A DNA stretch of 64,000 bases from an uncultured Collinsella sp. (GCA_958418185.1 CATZEP010000002.1:1-64000), one strand, 5' to 3'; shown: positions 22,934 to 32,190, counted from the stretch's first letter. Translations and numbers: made by a program. The notes: generated by a model from the sequence alone, not told the origin.

Positions 22934-24118
22934 TTACAGATGGACATCGGGATCGAGCATCTGAGCACTCACACGCATGGATGACGCCAGGTTTTGGAAC
23001 GTCTCCAGGCGCAGGCTGTCGATTTGCCCGGCATCCTCGGCCTCGCGAACGGCGCAGCCCGGTTCGTGGGTATGCGTGCAGTCGCCAAACCGGCACGCAC
23101 GCGACGCCTCGACGATCTCGGGAAACGCGCGTGCCAAGCCCCGCTCATGCCCCACGAGCGGCAGACTGCGCAGGCCCGGCGCGTCAGCAATAACGCCGGC
23201 TTCGCCCGGCAGCGCCACCATCACGCGCGCGACCGTGGTGTGGCGACCCTGGTCATCGCGCTCACGTACGCCGCCGGTCGCCAACGTATCGTGACCCAGC
23301 AGCGCGTTGAGCAGCGTCGACTTGCCAGCACCCGATTCACCCAAGATCATGGCGCAGCTCCCGGCGGGCACGCAGGCGCGCACCTCGTCCAGGCCACGAC
23401 CCTCGGCAGAGGACGTCACGATCACGCGCACGTCCGGACCCACCAAGCGGTGCACGCGGTCCAGATCGCGCTCGAGCTCATCGGCGTCGCAGCGGTCGGC
23501 CTTGGTGAGTACCACCACCGGCTCGGCATCGCAGTCGAGTGCCAACACCAGCGAGCGCGCCACGCGGTCGAGCAGTACCTCGCCGGCGCCGAGCGCCTGC
23601 ACGATCAGCACGCTATCCACGTTGGAGCAAAGCACCTGACGCTCGCCGCGAGCGCGTCCGCGCCAGCGCTCAAAACTCGTGCGGCGTGGCAGCACGCACT
23701 CGATCACGCCCATGTCGTGCCCGGGCGCACGACGCACCGCCACGCGGTCGCCCACGGCGGGCAGCAGAACCTCGTCCTCGCCACGCGACTTGGCAAACCC
23801 CACGGCATGCTCGGCACGAAAGGTGTCATCGGCAGTCGCCACCAGCGGAAACCCACGATCCAGGCGCACCACGGCACCAAGCTGCATCTGCTCGGGCTCC
23901 TCGGCCCGAGCACAAAAATCATCGAAGGCAGCCCGCTGAGCATCATCGACCGGCAGATCGTCGAACGCCGGAACATCCTGCAGCGCATCGAGTCCCGGCA
24001 CGCTTGCCAGCAGCTCCTCGGCAGACGCGGGAGCTTCGGTCGCAAGCTTCCGACGACGATCGCGCTTAGCCCGCGCCCCCGTCGTCTTTTTCTTCGCCTT
24101 AGCCTTCGCCTTGCCCAC
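22934..24118 (-). CDS. rsgA: Ribosome biogenesis GTPase RsgA
   Basis: 394-residue circularly permuted GTPase that checks maturation of the 30S subunit. An OB-fold region (GDRVAVRRAPGHDMGVIECVLP) is followed by the permuted G motifs: G4 VVLTKADRCD, G1 GESGAGKSTLLNALLG, G3 ADAPGLRSLPL. The C-terminal zinc motif CRFGDCTHTHEPGCAV (about 360) is complete. The N-terminus carries a Lys/Ala-rich tail (GKAKAKAKKK) that makes it longer than the usual 300-350 residues. GTG 24116-24118 has GGGAGG 5 nt upstream; an earlier frame lacks a site. Confidence 0.93.
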   Translation of the reverse strand: MGKAKAKAKKKTTGARAKRDRRRKLATEAPASAEELLASVPGLDALQDVPAFDDLPVDDAQRAAFDDFCARAEEPEQMQLGAVVRLDRGFPLVATADDTFRAEHAVGFAKSRGEDEVLLPAVGDRVAVRRAPGHDMGVIECVLPRRTSFERWRGRARGERQVLCSNVDSVLIVQALGAGEVLLDRVARSLVLALDCDAEPVVVLTKADRCDADELERDLDRVHRLVGPDVRVIVTSSAEGRGLDEVRACVPAGSCAMILGESGAGKSTLLNALLGHDTLATGGVRERDDQGRHTTVARVMVALPGEAGVIADAPGLRSLPLVGHERGLARAFPEIVEASRACRFGDCTHTHEPGCAVREAEDAGQIDSLRLETFQNLASSMRVSAQMLDPDVHL

Positions 24119-24167
24119 AAGCGCCTCCCAGCACCACAAATCACAACTGAGCAGGTATTTTACCCAT

Positions 24168-24206
24168 AAAAAGAGTCGGTCGAGCACTGCTCGACCGACT
24201 CACACA
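24168..24206 (-). terminator. Strong terminator after the candidate ncRNA / ATPase transcript
   Basis: Perfect stem GAGTCGGTCGAGCA/TGCTCGACCGACTC followed on the minus strand by TTTTTATGG. Confidence 0.85.
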
Positions 24207-24388
24207 CTTTCCCTCAGCCAATGGTCCCGAGAGGCTATCCGAAGGCCCGCCCGCCGGGAGGGGTTTCCTAAGGGCACATCCCGCAGCGCGAAGCGCGAGG
24301 ACGTGCCCGTGGAAACCCCGCAGGCGGTCGGACCGGTGGGAAGGGTGGCCTTTCGACCTGTTCGCGCGAGGACCAGTGAGGGAGAAAG
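24207..24388 (-). ncRNA. Candidate rod-shaped non-coding RNA (6S-like shape), or structured 3' UTR
   Basis: About 180 nt without a gene folds into one long rod. The outer stem is 24207-24216 (CTTTCCCTCA) with 24377-24388, then TGGTCC (24222-24227) with GGACCA (24370-24375). A large asymmetric internal loop follows, then GGGGTTTCC (24260-24268) with GGAAACCCC (24311-24319), GGGCAC (24272-24277) with GTGCCC (24303-24308), and an apical GC hairpin. A strong minus-strand terminator directly follows. The shape resembles 6S RNA, but I see no family-defining bases and cannot exclude a structured 3' UTR of the ATPase gene. Confidence 0.45.
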
Positions 24389-24415
24389 GGCGTGGGGCGG
24401 GCCCGGACGAGAGCG

Positions 24416-27097
24416 TTACTCCTTCTCCACAGCGCGCATGATTGCCTTGTAGATCTCCATCAGCGGAATGATCAGGAAGGCAAGGCCCAGCGCGGCGATA
24501 ACGCCCTTGAGCTCAAGCGTCACGGGGCCAAAGAACATCTCGGCAAGCGTCGGCTGCACGGTCACGATAACCGTCAGTACCAGCGCCAGCGCGGCAGATG
24601 CCCACAGCCACTTGTTCTGCTTCTTCATGCTAAACAGCGACGCACGACGGCTGCGCATATTGAAGCAGTGGAAGATCTCGACCATGTTGAGCGTGATGAA
24701 AGCCATCATCACGCCTTCCTCGTCGGCATTGCCGGCGATCATATCGGCGATGTGGATGTAGCCCATGTCAAAGTACACGCCCACAAAGAAGCTCGCCAGC
24801 ACCAGCACGGTGATGATCAGGCCCTGGACCACGCAGTCCAGGCCCATATTGCCGGCAAAGACACCATCCTTGGCGTTGCGCGGCTTGCGCTTCATGATGT
24901 CGCCCTCGGCATCCTCCATGCCCAGCGCGAGCGCGGGGAAGCAGTCGGTGACCAGGTTCACCCACAGCAGCTGCACCGGCTGGAAGATGGTAAAGCCGAT
25001 GAGCGTGGCGATAAACACCGAGAACACCTCGGCAAGGTTGGCCGAAAGCAGGAACTGGATGACCTTGCGGATGTTGTCGTAGATGCGACGGCCCTCTTCG
25101 CAGGCGCCGATGATGGTGGCGAAGTTGTCGTCGGCGAGCACCATGTCGGCGACGTTCTTGGTGACGTCGGTGCCGGTGATGCCCATGCCAACGCCGATGT
25201 CGGCGCGCTTGATGGACGGGGCATCGTTGACGCCGTCGCCCGTCATGGCCACGATCTGGTCGCGCGACTTCCAGGCCTCGACGATGCGGGTCTTGTGCTC
25301 GGGCTGGACGCGAGCGTACACGCCGTAGTCCTCGATGTGCGCGTCGAGCTCCTCGTCGCTCATGCGATCGAGGTCGGCACCGGTGATGGCATGGCTGCGA
25401 TCGGTGACGATTCCCAGCTGCTTGGCAATGGCCACGGCGGTGTCGATATGGTCGCCCGTGATCATGACGGTGCGAATACCGGCATCGTGGGCCTCGCGGA
25501 TGGCGTCGGCGACCTCGGGGCGGACAGGGTCGATCATGCCGGACAGGCCGCAGAAGACCAGGTCGTGCTCGAGCGCAGCGGGGCTGCAGTCGCTCGGGAC
25601 ATCGGTGTAGGTACGGCTTGCCAACGCCAGCACGCGCAGGGCCTCGTCGGCCATGGCCTTGTTGGCGGCCACGAGCTCGGCGCGACGCTCCTCGGTCAGG
25701 GGGACGACCTTATCGCCCTCGTAGATGTGGGTGCACAGGCCGATCACCACGTCGGGCGCGCCCTTGGTGTACTGCTCGTACTCGCCGTCCAGGGTCTCGA
25801 CGACCACGGACATCATCTTGCGGCCCGAGTCGAACGGGGCCTCGCCCACGCGCGGGTGCTCGGCAGTCAGGCCAGTGAGACCAGCCTTGCCGGCATCGTT
25901 GACGAGCGCGCACTCAGTCGGCTCGCCCACGGCCTCGCCCAGTTCCTCGTCCCACTGGGCATCGGAGCACAGGGCCATACCGGCTAGGAACTTCTCCTTA
26001 GGCGCGGCGAGCTCGTGCTTGACGACGGTCATCTTGTTTTGGGTAAGGGTGCCGGTCTTGTCGGAGCAGATGGTCTGTGTGCAGCCGAGGGTCTCGACGG
26101 CAGAGAGCTTGCGGATAATCGCCTGGCGCTTGGCCATCTTGGTCACGCCAAGCGACAGCACGATGGTCACGACGGCGACCAGGCCCTCGGGGATGGCAGC
26201 AACGGCGAGCGAGACGGCGACCATAAAGGTGTCGAGCAAGGCAGTCGGGTCGGTAAGGACGTTGCCCACACCGTGGCGGAGGATATCAACGCCAAAGATC
26301 ACGACGCAGATGATAATCACCATGATGGTGAGGATGCGGCTGAGCTCGGCAAGCTTCACCTGCAGCGGCGTGAGCTCTTCCTTGGCCTCGGCCAGGGCGC
26401 CGGCGATCTTGCCCATCTCGGTATCCATGCCGGTACCGACCACGACGGCGCGGCCGCGGCCGTACACCACGGTAGAGCCCATGTAGCACATGTTCTTGCG
26501 GTCGCCGAGCGGCACGTCATCGGTGCCCGCGGCAAGCTCGATCACGTTGGCGTGCTTCTCTACGGGCACGGACTCGCCGGTGAGTGCGGCCTCTTCGATC
26601 TTCATCGTGGCGCTCTCGAGCACGCGGCAGTCGGCCGGGACGGAGTCGCCCGCCTCGAGCATGATCACGTCACCGGGCACGAGCTCGGCGCTCGGCAGGT
26701 GCACGAGCTTGCCGTCGCGCAGCACCTTGGACTGCGCCGCGCTCATCTCCTGCAGGGCTTCGAGGGCCTCCTCGCTCTTGGCTTCCTGGACCACGCCCAG
26801 CACCGAGTTGACGATAACGACGAACATGATAATGACGACATCGGCAAAGTCGGGCTCGCCCTTGACCAGGCCCGTGAGCGCGCTGATAACCGCGGCTGCG
26901 ATCAGCATGATGACCATGGGATCTGCCATCTGCTCAAAGAAGCGCTTCCACAGCGGCGTCTTCTCGGCTTCCTCGAGCTTGTTAGGGCCTGTCTTAGCGA
27001 GGCGCGACGACGCCTCGTCGTCGCTCAGGCCGAGGTTCTCATCGACACCTTGGTCGCTGAGCACCTCCGCCGCGGCGGACAGGTATTCCTTTTGCAT
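24416..27097 (-). CDS. P-type cation-transporting ATPase (Ca2+-ATPase like)
   Basis: 893-residue P2-type ATPase, most like calcium-exporting SERCA/PMCA-style bacterial pumps. Seen: an N-terminal cation-ATPase domain (LSDDEASSRLAKTGPNKLEE), actuator motif ALTGESVPVEK (about 170), membrane motif AAIPEGLVAVVTIVLSLG (about 285-302), phosphorylation site ICSDKTGTLTQNKM (about 330-343), KGAPDVVI, the hinge MTGDGVNDAPSIKRADIG (about 600), and six C-terminal helices. Substrate is inferred from PEGL and overall similarity; sodium or manganese cannot be excluded. The ribosome site AGGAGGGG lies partly inside a stable hairpin (27108-27161). Confidence 0.92.
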   Translation of the reverse strand: MQKEYLSAAAEVLSDQGVDENLGLSDDEASSRLAKTGPNKLEEAEKTPLWKRFFEQMADPMVIMLIAAAVISALTGLVKGEPDFADVVIIMFVVIVNSVLGVVQEAKSEEALEALQEMSAAQSKVLRDGKLVHLPSAELVPGDVIMLEAGDSVPADCRVLESATMKIEEAALTGESVPVEKHANVIELAAGTDDVPLGDRKNMCYMGSTVVYGRGRAVVVGTGMDTEMGKIAGALAEAKEELTPLQVKLAELSRILTIMVIIICVVIFGVDILRHGVGNVLTDPTALLDTFMVAVSLAVAAIPEGLVAVVTIVLSLGVTKMAKRQAIIRKLSAVETLGCTQTICSDKTGTLTQNKMTVVKHELAAPKEKFLAGMALCSDAQWDEELGEAVGEPTECALVNDAGKAGLTGLTAEHPRVGEAPFDSGRKMMSVVVETLDGEYEQYTKGAPDVVIGLCTHIYEGDKVVPLTEERRAELVAANKAMADEALRVLALASRTYTDVPSDCSPAALEHDLVFCGLSGMIDPVRPEVADAIREAHDAGIRTVMITGDHIDTAVAIAKQLGIVTDRSHAITGADLDRMSDEELDAHIEDYGVYARVQPEHKTRIVEAWKSRDQIVAMTGDGVNDAPSIKRADIGVGMGITGTDVTKNVADMVLADDNFATIIGACEEGRRIYDNIRKVIQFLLSANLAEVFSVFIATLIGFTIFQPVQLLWVNLVTDCFPALALGMEDAEGDIMKRKPRNAKDGVFAGNMGLDCVVQGLIITVLVLASFFVGVYFDMGYIHIADMIAGNADEEGVMMAFITLNMVEIFHCFNMRSRRASLFSMKKQNKWLWASAALALVLTVIVTVQPTLAEMFFGPVTLELKGVIAALGLAFLIIPLMEIYKAIMRAVEKE

Positions 27098-27107
27098 ATA
27101 GAGTCCC

Positions 27108-27161
27108 CTCCTGGGATTCGGGCCACTCAGCAGATTGATGCCCGATCATAATTCCCAGGAG
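27108..27161 (-). promoter_or_regulatory. Hairpin that covers the ribosome site of the P-type ATPase gene
   Basis: On the minus strand CTCCTGGGA (27153-27161) pairs perfectly with TCCCAGGAG (27108-27116), with an inner CGGGC/GCCCG pair. The 3' arm contains the AGGAG of the Shine-Dalgarno sequence (27105-27112) 7 nt before the ATG. The leader could therefore control translation. No known riboswitch consensus was recognised. Confidence 0.55.
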
Positions 27162-27538
27162 AAGGGCAAGGGCTCATCAAGGCTGCCGTGCTGAGCGGCA
27201 GTTGATAGTGGAGCTATGGTACCCCAAAGCAACGCGTCTAGCCAAAACAATTCATTTGGAAATATGGTCCATAAGCAACGGTGCAGACCGTGTGATGCTC
27301 AATACTGATAAAACGTTTTTTCTTCGGCGCATCATCAAATTGAAATATCGCCCAGATAGCAGCGGTTAGAACGGTTGGTAAAGTTTTTGCATATACCGTT
27401 TTTCCGCAAAAAATGAACTTCTAATTCGGCATACGGTCGATTTTTGGGGGTATTCGGTCGTCATTTCGTTATAATCATCTCAGTTTTATTTCTTATGGTT
27501 TATCTATCAGCGCAAGACGATGTCAGATGGAGGTCTGA
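27162..27538. other. Divergent intergenic region between ATPase and pyk; pyk promoter candidate
   Basis: No gene seen. A TATAAT box lies at 27470-27475, 63 bp before the pyk start, without a convincing -35 at 16-18 bp. Upstream is AT-rich with related words ATACGGTCGATTTTT and TATTCGGTCGTCATTT (about 27431-27467), possible operator half-sites. The ATPase promoter should also lie here but I could not place it. Confidence 0.45.
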
Positions 27539-28999
27539 ATGTACAAGCGCACTAAGATTGTATGCACCATGGGTCCCGCCTGCGATAGCGACGAGACCAT
27601 CCGCGAGATGATCAAGGCGGGCATGAACGTCGCCCGTTTTAACTTCTCGCACGGATCCTACGACGAGCACCACGGTCGCATCGAGCGCGTCCGTCGTATT
27701 TCCAAGGAACTCGGTCTGCCCGTCGGCATCCTGCTCGACACCAAGGGCCCCGAGGTCCGCACCGGCCTTCTGGTCGACGGCAAGAAGGTTGCCGTCAAGA
27801 CCGGCGATAAGATCGTCGTCACCGCTCAGCCCACGTCCGAGGATTTCCACGGCACCGCTGAGCACATCTCCCTCGACTACCTGGCTCTGCCCTCCGAGGT
27901 CGAGAAGGGCTCCCTCATCCTGATCGATGACGGCCTGGTTGCCCTCGAGGTCGAGTCCGTCGACGGCCAGGACATGACCTGCGTCGTCAAGAACGACGGC
28001 CTGATCGGCGAGCGCAAGGGCGTCAACATGCCCAACGTCAACATCTCGCTGCCCGCCATCACCGAGCGCGATCGTCAGGACATCCTCTTTGGCCTGACCG
28101 AGAACATCGACTACATCGCCGCTTCCTTCATCCGTGACGGCGAGTCCGTCCGCGGCATCCGCAAGCTTTGCCGCGAGAACGGTGGCGAGCACGTCACGAT
28201 CTTCCCGAAGATCGAGTGCGCCTTGGGCGTCGAGAACTTCGACGAGATCCTCGAGGCTTCCGACGGCATCATGGTTGCCCGTGGCGACCTGGGCATCGAG
28301 ATCAAGCCCGAGCTCGTTCCCCACATCCAGAAGGAGATCATCGCCAAGTGCAACGCGGCCTACAAGCCCGTTATCACCGCTACGCAGATGCTCGACTCCA
28401 TGCAGCAGAACCCGCGCCCGACGCGCGCCGAGGTTGCCGACGTTGCTAACGCCATTTACGACGGCACCGATGCCGTCATGCTGTCCGGCGAGTCCGCTGC
28501 CGGTAAGTACCCGGTCGAGGCCGTCAAGATGCAGGCCAGCATCGCTCTCGAGACCGAGAAGTACCTCCCGGCTCACGCTCCGCTCGAGGTTCCGGCTGAC
28601 GCTCACGGCACCCGCGTCGTCAACAACGTTGTGGGTATGTCCGCTGTGAACATGGCCACCACCGTTGGCGCCAAGTGCATCACCGTGCCGACGACCACCG
28701 GTCGTACCGCTCGCCTGATCTCACACTTCCGTCCCAACATGCCGATCTGCGCGTTCTCCCGCCACGAGTGGGCCGTACAGCAGATGATCATGTACTGGGG
28801 CGTTATCCCGCACCAGGCCGAGATTACCCAGGGCACCGTCAACGGCACGATCGTCAAGGCGATCGAGACTGCTAAGGAGCTCGGCTACGTCGAGGCCGGC
28901 GACCTGACCGTCGCCACCGCCGGCGATCCCCGCATGAGCGTTCAGCTCGAGGACAAGGTCTCCTCGACCAACGTCGCTTACGTCGCTCAGGTGCGCTAA
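27539..28999 (+). CDS. pyk: Pyruvate kinase
   Basis: Converts phosphoenolpyruvate and ADP to pyruvate and ATP at the end of glycolysis. The 486-residue protein has the start RTKIVCTMGPACDSDETI, substrate and metal residues NFSHGSYDEH and LLDTKGPEVRTG, catalytic FPKIECALGVENFDEI (about 223-238), VARGDLGIEI, and the signature MLDSMQQNPRPTRAEVADVANA (C-terminal side of the barrel), then the C-terminal regulatory domain. It lacks the extra PEP-utiliser domain found in some Firmicutes enzymes. GGAGG is 5 nt before the ATG. Codon choice is strongly biased, as in highly expressed genes. Confidence 0.98.
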   Translation: MYKRTKIVCTMGPACDSDETIREMIKAGMNVARFNFSHGSYDEHHGRIERVRRISKELGLPVGILLDTKGPEVRTGLLVDGKKVAVKTGDKIVVTAQPTSEDFHGTAEHISLDYLALPSEVEKGSLILIDDGLVALEVESVDGQDMTCVVKNDGLIGERKGVNMPNVNISLPAITERDRQDILFGLTENIDYIAASFIRDGESVRGIRKLCRENGGEHVTIFPKIECALGVENFDEILEASDGIMVARGDLGIEIKPELVPHIQKEIIAKCNAAYKPVITATQMLDSMQQNPRPTRAEVADVANAIYDGTDAVMLSGESAAGKYPVEAVKMQASIALETEKYLPAHAPLEVPADAHGTRVVNNVVGMSAVNMATTVGAKCITVPTTTGRTARLISHFRPNMPICAFSRHEWAVQQMIMYWGVIPHQAEITQGTVNGTIVKAIETAKELGYVEAGDLTVATAGDPRMSVQLEDKVSSTNVAYVAQVR

Positions 29000-29024
29000 A
29001 TCGTACTTGCAAGCACACTTGCAT

Positions 29025-29067
29025 TGCAAAGGGCCCGGAAGGCATTGCCTTCCGGGCCCTTTTTCTG
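29025..29067 (+). terminator. Terminator of pyk
   Basis: Stem AAAGGGCCCGGAAGGCA/TGCCTTCCGGGCCCTTT with a tiny loop, followed by TTCTGTG on the plus strand. Confidence 0.85.
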
Positions 29068-29242
29068 TGCCAATGCCGGCGCACAGCAAAACACACACTC
29101 ATTTCTTTACCAAAAGCGCGAAATCCACCCTTCGAGGCCCAATGAATAAAGTCCCAAGCGCTAAAAGTGTTCGCCCGGTGGCAAACCCACACCTTAACCG
29201 ACGCTGCTAAATCGTTTTAGCAAGAGCCAGATCGACCTGGTT

Positions 29243-29370
29243 TTCGGAAGTATGCGGCAAATTCTGAGACCACCGAGCACACCTCGTTTTTTCGCAACAA
29301 AATGCCTGATAAACTAGCCTCAAAAGCCAGGTCTGCTCACAGGGTTCAGATTTTGCCGCATACTTCCGAA
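29243..29370. repeat. Long inverted repeat upstream of the nuclease-fold-like gene
   Basis: TTCGGAAGTATGCGGCAAA (from 29243) and its inverse TTTGCCGCATACTTCCGAA (to 29370) match over about 25 bp with one mismatch. The arms extend inward imperfectly (GAGCACACC against GGTCTGCTC). The 422 bp gap after pyk otherwise holds only the pyk terminator. Confidence 0.7.
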
Positions 29371-29421
29371 TTGACGCTGGCATCGCACGGTCCAAAAGCA
29401 CATTTCGACCAGGAGGACGTC

Positions 29422-30495
29422 ATGGACCTGACGCTATGCGGTCAATCCGCTTTTTACTATCACCGTATTCCGCCGCAGGTATTAGGCCTTTACCCCGCCA
29501 TTAGCCTTGGCAATATGGATCGCAGATGTTGCGGCCTCGGAAGTCATGCAGTTGTTAAAGACCTGCTTCACGCACCGCTTCACAGGCTAGTATTCACTCG
29601 GGCACAATCCGGGTCGCGAAGCCTGTTTAAATCGCACCTCCTGACCCAAGAGCCGCCTCCTGGGTCGTTTAGGCAGACTGAGCATGGGTTTGATGTCACT
29701 TCACCGGAGTTTACGCTGCTCAGCCTTGCCACGCAGGTCTCACGCAGCCAGTTACTCATGGCTTGCTACGAGATGTGCGGCTCCTTTGCAGTGTTTAAGC
29801 CCTGCGAGCGAACGCAACAACAACTCGATGAAGCTATTTCGCTTAAGCTCATTCCACCCAACTGCGACTGGGAGCGAGTTAACGACACCAAGGGAAATGA
29901 CACCAACTTGTGGAAGCGCGCACCGCTTCTTGCCGCAGCGGATATCGCCGCGTTCGCCAAGCAGGCCGCAGGCCTGCGCGGTGTTAAGCAGCTCCGCTGG
30001 GCCGCCGAACGCATGACAGGACAGACCGCCTCGCCCTTCGAAGTCCAGACGTCAATTCTCATCTCGCTCCCCCGCGATGAGGGCGGTCTGGGCATCGACA
30101 TCACCAATAACGCGCGCATCCCGCTCAGCGAAGCCGCGCGTTCGCTGTATGACAAAACCTGCTGCTACGCCGATATCCTCATCGAAAGCGCCACCGACAG
30201 CATGGGCGTCATCCTTGAATGCCAAGGCCGCTCCGCCCACGACAGCGAAGCCGCGAGCCTCTCCGATGCCGAGCGCGCCACCGCACTCACAAGCATGGGC
30301 TACGATGTCATCCAAATTACCTATGACCAGATCAAGGAGAAGAAGAGCTTCAACCACATAGCCGAGCTCATCCATAAAAAGGCTGGGCTTCCCTACACCC
30401 CAAAGACTAAACAGGAGTGCACTGCCGAAGATGCCCTGCGGCAAGAGCTACTTGTCGATTGGGTTGAGCTATTCACTGCCGGGCCGGCCAGCTAG
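29422..30495 (+). CDS. Hypothetical protein with possible PD-(D/E)XK (DUF559-like) C-terminal domain
   Basis: 357 residues. The N-terminal two thirds are unrecognised (MDLTLCGQSAFYYHRIPPQV). The C-terminal part reads YADILIESATDSMGVILECQGRSAHDS and then LSDAERATALTSMGYDVIQITYDQI, which resembles DUF559-type restriction-endonuclease folds with the pattern Asp, then Glu-x-Gln, then a helix and a GYDVI strand. In Coriobacteriia similar proteins occur near AbiEi-type antitoxin genes, but I see no HTH here. ATG 29422 follows AGGAGGACGTC. GC content is lower than in neighbours, which suggests transfer. The protein at 55334-56437 has a similar late segment. Confidence 0.6.
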   Translation: MDLTLCGQSAFYYHRIPPQVLGLYPAISLGNMDRRCCGLGSHAVVKDLLHAPLHRLVFTRAQSGSRSLFKSHLLTQEPPPGSFRQTEHGFDVTSPEFTLLSLATQVSRSQLLMACYEMCGSFAVFKPCERTQQQLDEAISLKLIPPNCDWERVNDTKGNDTNLWKRAPLLAAADIAAFAKQAAGLRGVKQLRWAAERMTGQTASPFEVQTSILISLPRDEGGLGIDITNNARIPLSEAARSLYDKTCCYADILIESATDSMGVILECQGRSAHDSEAASLSDAERATALTSMGYDVIQITYDQIKEKKSFNHIAELIHKKAGLPYTPKTKQECTAEDALRQELLVDWVELFTAGPAS

Positions 30496-31340
30496 CAGCT
30501 AGCAATCAGGGGCAGCGCAGACACATCGGGCGATTCGACACGGGCGGCAAAACCCGCCTCGGTTAGCTCGACGACCTCGGTAAACGTTGCATCGAAAAAC
30601 TCCTCGGTTAGCAAGCGATACGGCGGATGATCGGGCTCGCCGGGGTTTTCGCGTACAATCTCGTGCATAACGCCGATGGTCTTGAGCACATACTCCTTAT
30701 GGATGGGATACTGACCAAAACGCGTCGCCGCAGTATACAGGCGATCGGTCGCGCGCGGAATCGAAACAATGCCGAGCGTCTTGCCAAACCAGTCAAAGTC
30801 GCCTTGCTTTTTAATGCGGAATTCCTCGCACGGCTTGCCGCCGTGCGCCTCCAGGTACTGGTTCACGCGGGTGTTCCACACGGTATCGGCCACAAGGTGA
30901 GACCAAACGCCCAGCGTCAGATCGAGCAGCGACTGCGCCACATCTTCGGACGCAAGCGAAAACTCACAGGCGCCGGGGCCGGCAACCGGCTCGGCGTCCT
31001 TGTAACGTTGGGGATAATGCACCCGATTGAGTCGCTCGCGTTCCTCGACAATCGAGGTGGCCTCAGCAGGTTCGCCCGCGGGTGCGCCTTTGAGCAACGG
31101 CGCCACATAGGTATCCCAGAACTCATGCTCACGAGGCTTAGGGATGGGCTCAGGCTTGGCAAAGTGCGTAATGCGGTACGGGATGGGATCGGCAATGCCA
31201 GGGACCATATAGCCCACGAAGATATCCGGAACCACGCAGCCAAACAAAAAGGCATTGCGGTCGCGCACGCTATTGGCAAGCGCACCGGTGCGCTCCAGCA
31301 AACGCTCCGTCTGAGCGATATGAATGTTCCAGCTTGGCAT
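30492..31340 (-). CDS. Zinc-dependent phospholipase C-like protein
   Basis: 282 residues. The start MPSWNIHIAQTERLL and the spaced helical His/Asp residues (FGCVVPDIFVGY; LDLTLGVWSHLVADTVWN) fit the zinc-dependent phospholipase C-like fold found in many Gram-positive bacteria. Substrate unknown. There is no signal peptide, so a cytoplasmic role is likely. ATG 31338-31340 follows GGGGGT; an upstream in-frame start adds only four residues. Its stop overlaps by 4 bp that of the convergent gene at 29422-30495. Confidence 0.75.
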   Translation of the reverse strand: MPSWNIHIAQTERLLERTGALANSVRDRNAFLFGCVVPDIFVGYMVPGIADPIPYRITHFAKPEPIPKPREHEFWDTYVAPLLKGAPAGEPAEATSIVEERERLNRVHYPQRYKDAEPVAGPGACEFSLASEDVAQSLLDLTLGVWSHLVADTVWNTRVNQYLEAHGGKPCEEFRIKKQGDFDWFGKTLGIVSIPRATDRLYTAATRFGQYPIHKEYVLKTIGVMHEIVRENPGEPDHPPYRLLTEEFFDATFTEVVELTEAGFAARVESPDVSALPLIASC

Positions 31341-31419
31341 AGCCACCCCCATAAAAACCTGGATAACTATACCATCACGGCAAAGCCGCGCGGGCGGCTA
31401 CGCACGCTCTACGCAGCAA

Positions 31420-32190
31420 CTATTCCGCAGCGCCGCTCTCGGTTCCATACGACGACACCGGCGCCTCAACCACATGGTGATATCGATCGATATAGATGGC
31501 GCGGGCACCCATGCGCCGCACCAAATCCTGATGGTGTGTGCTCATCAAGACCGTCTTGCCGGCAGCAACATAGGCCAGTAGAAAGTTGACCACGATGTCG
31601 CACGAGTCCTCGTCAAGTCCGTTGGTGGGCTCGTCGAGCACCAGGATATCCGGGTTCATCGACACCACCGCAGCCAGCGCAACGCGCTTCTTTTGCCCGC
31701 CCGAGAGCTGATAGGGAGAGACGTCGGCAAGATCGGCAACCTGGAACAGCTCCATGGCATCGCGGACGCGGCGCTCGAGCTCGTCTGCCGGCAGCCCCAT
31801 TTGAGCCGGGCCAAACGCGACTTCCTCGCCGACCGTGGCACAAAAGAGCTGCGCATCGGCGTTTTGGAACACAAAGCCCACGCGCTGATGGAACCGCTGG
31901 GCCGTCGCGGAATCCTTGAGATATGCGGCATCGACCGCATACCCGTCGAACAGGTACGCACCCGCGTCCGCAAGCTCAAGGCCGTTGATAAGACGCATGA
32001 TCGTCGTCTTGCCGCAGCCGTTAGGACCAAGCAGAGCAACGAGCTCCCCACGGTTCACCTGCAATGAAACGCCGTCGACCACCGTATGACCCGCATAGGA
32101 AAACACCACGTCGCGAAACTCGATGAGCGGCGTGACCTCGGTGCCGGCAGCGCTGCTCGCACCCATCGCGCCATTTGTATCGTTTGCCAA
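31420..32190 (-). CDS. cbiO: ECF/cobalt-nickel transporter ATPase (CbiO-type)
   Basis: 256-residue ABC ATPase of an energy-coupling factor transporter for metal ions. Walker A ALLGPNGCGKTTIMRLI (about 52-68), Q-loop FVFQNADAQLF, signature YQLSGGQKKRVALAAV, Walker B ILVLDEPTNGLDEDS and H-loop LMSTHHQD are all intact. The start is uncertain: TTG at 32188-32190 has AAGGGCGA before it, while an ATG eight codons later would also work. It is the third gene of cbiM-cbiQ-cbiO. Confidence 0.92.
   Translation of the reverse strand: MANDTNGAMGASSAAGTEVTPLIEFRDVVFSYAGHTVVDGVSLQVNRGELVALLGPNGCGKTTIMRLINGLELADAGAYLFDGYAVDAAYLKDSATAQRFHQRVGFVFQNADAQLFCATVGEEVAFGPAQMGLPADELERRVRDAMELFQVADLADVSPYQLSGGQKKRVALAAVVSMNPDILVLDEPTNGLDEDSCDIVVNFLLAYVAAGKTVLMSTHHQDLVRRMGARAIYIDRYHHVVEAPVSSYGTESGAAE

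Noticed and set aside
24207..24388. Signal recognition particle RNA or RNase P RNA
   Set aside because: The conserved SRP apical sequence (GGAAG with AGCA) and the RNase P core blocks are absent on both strands.
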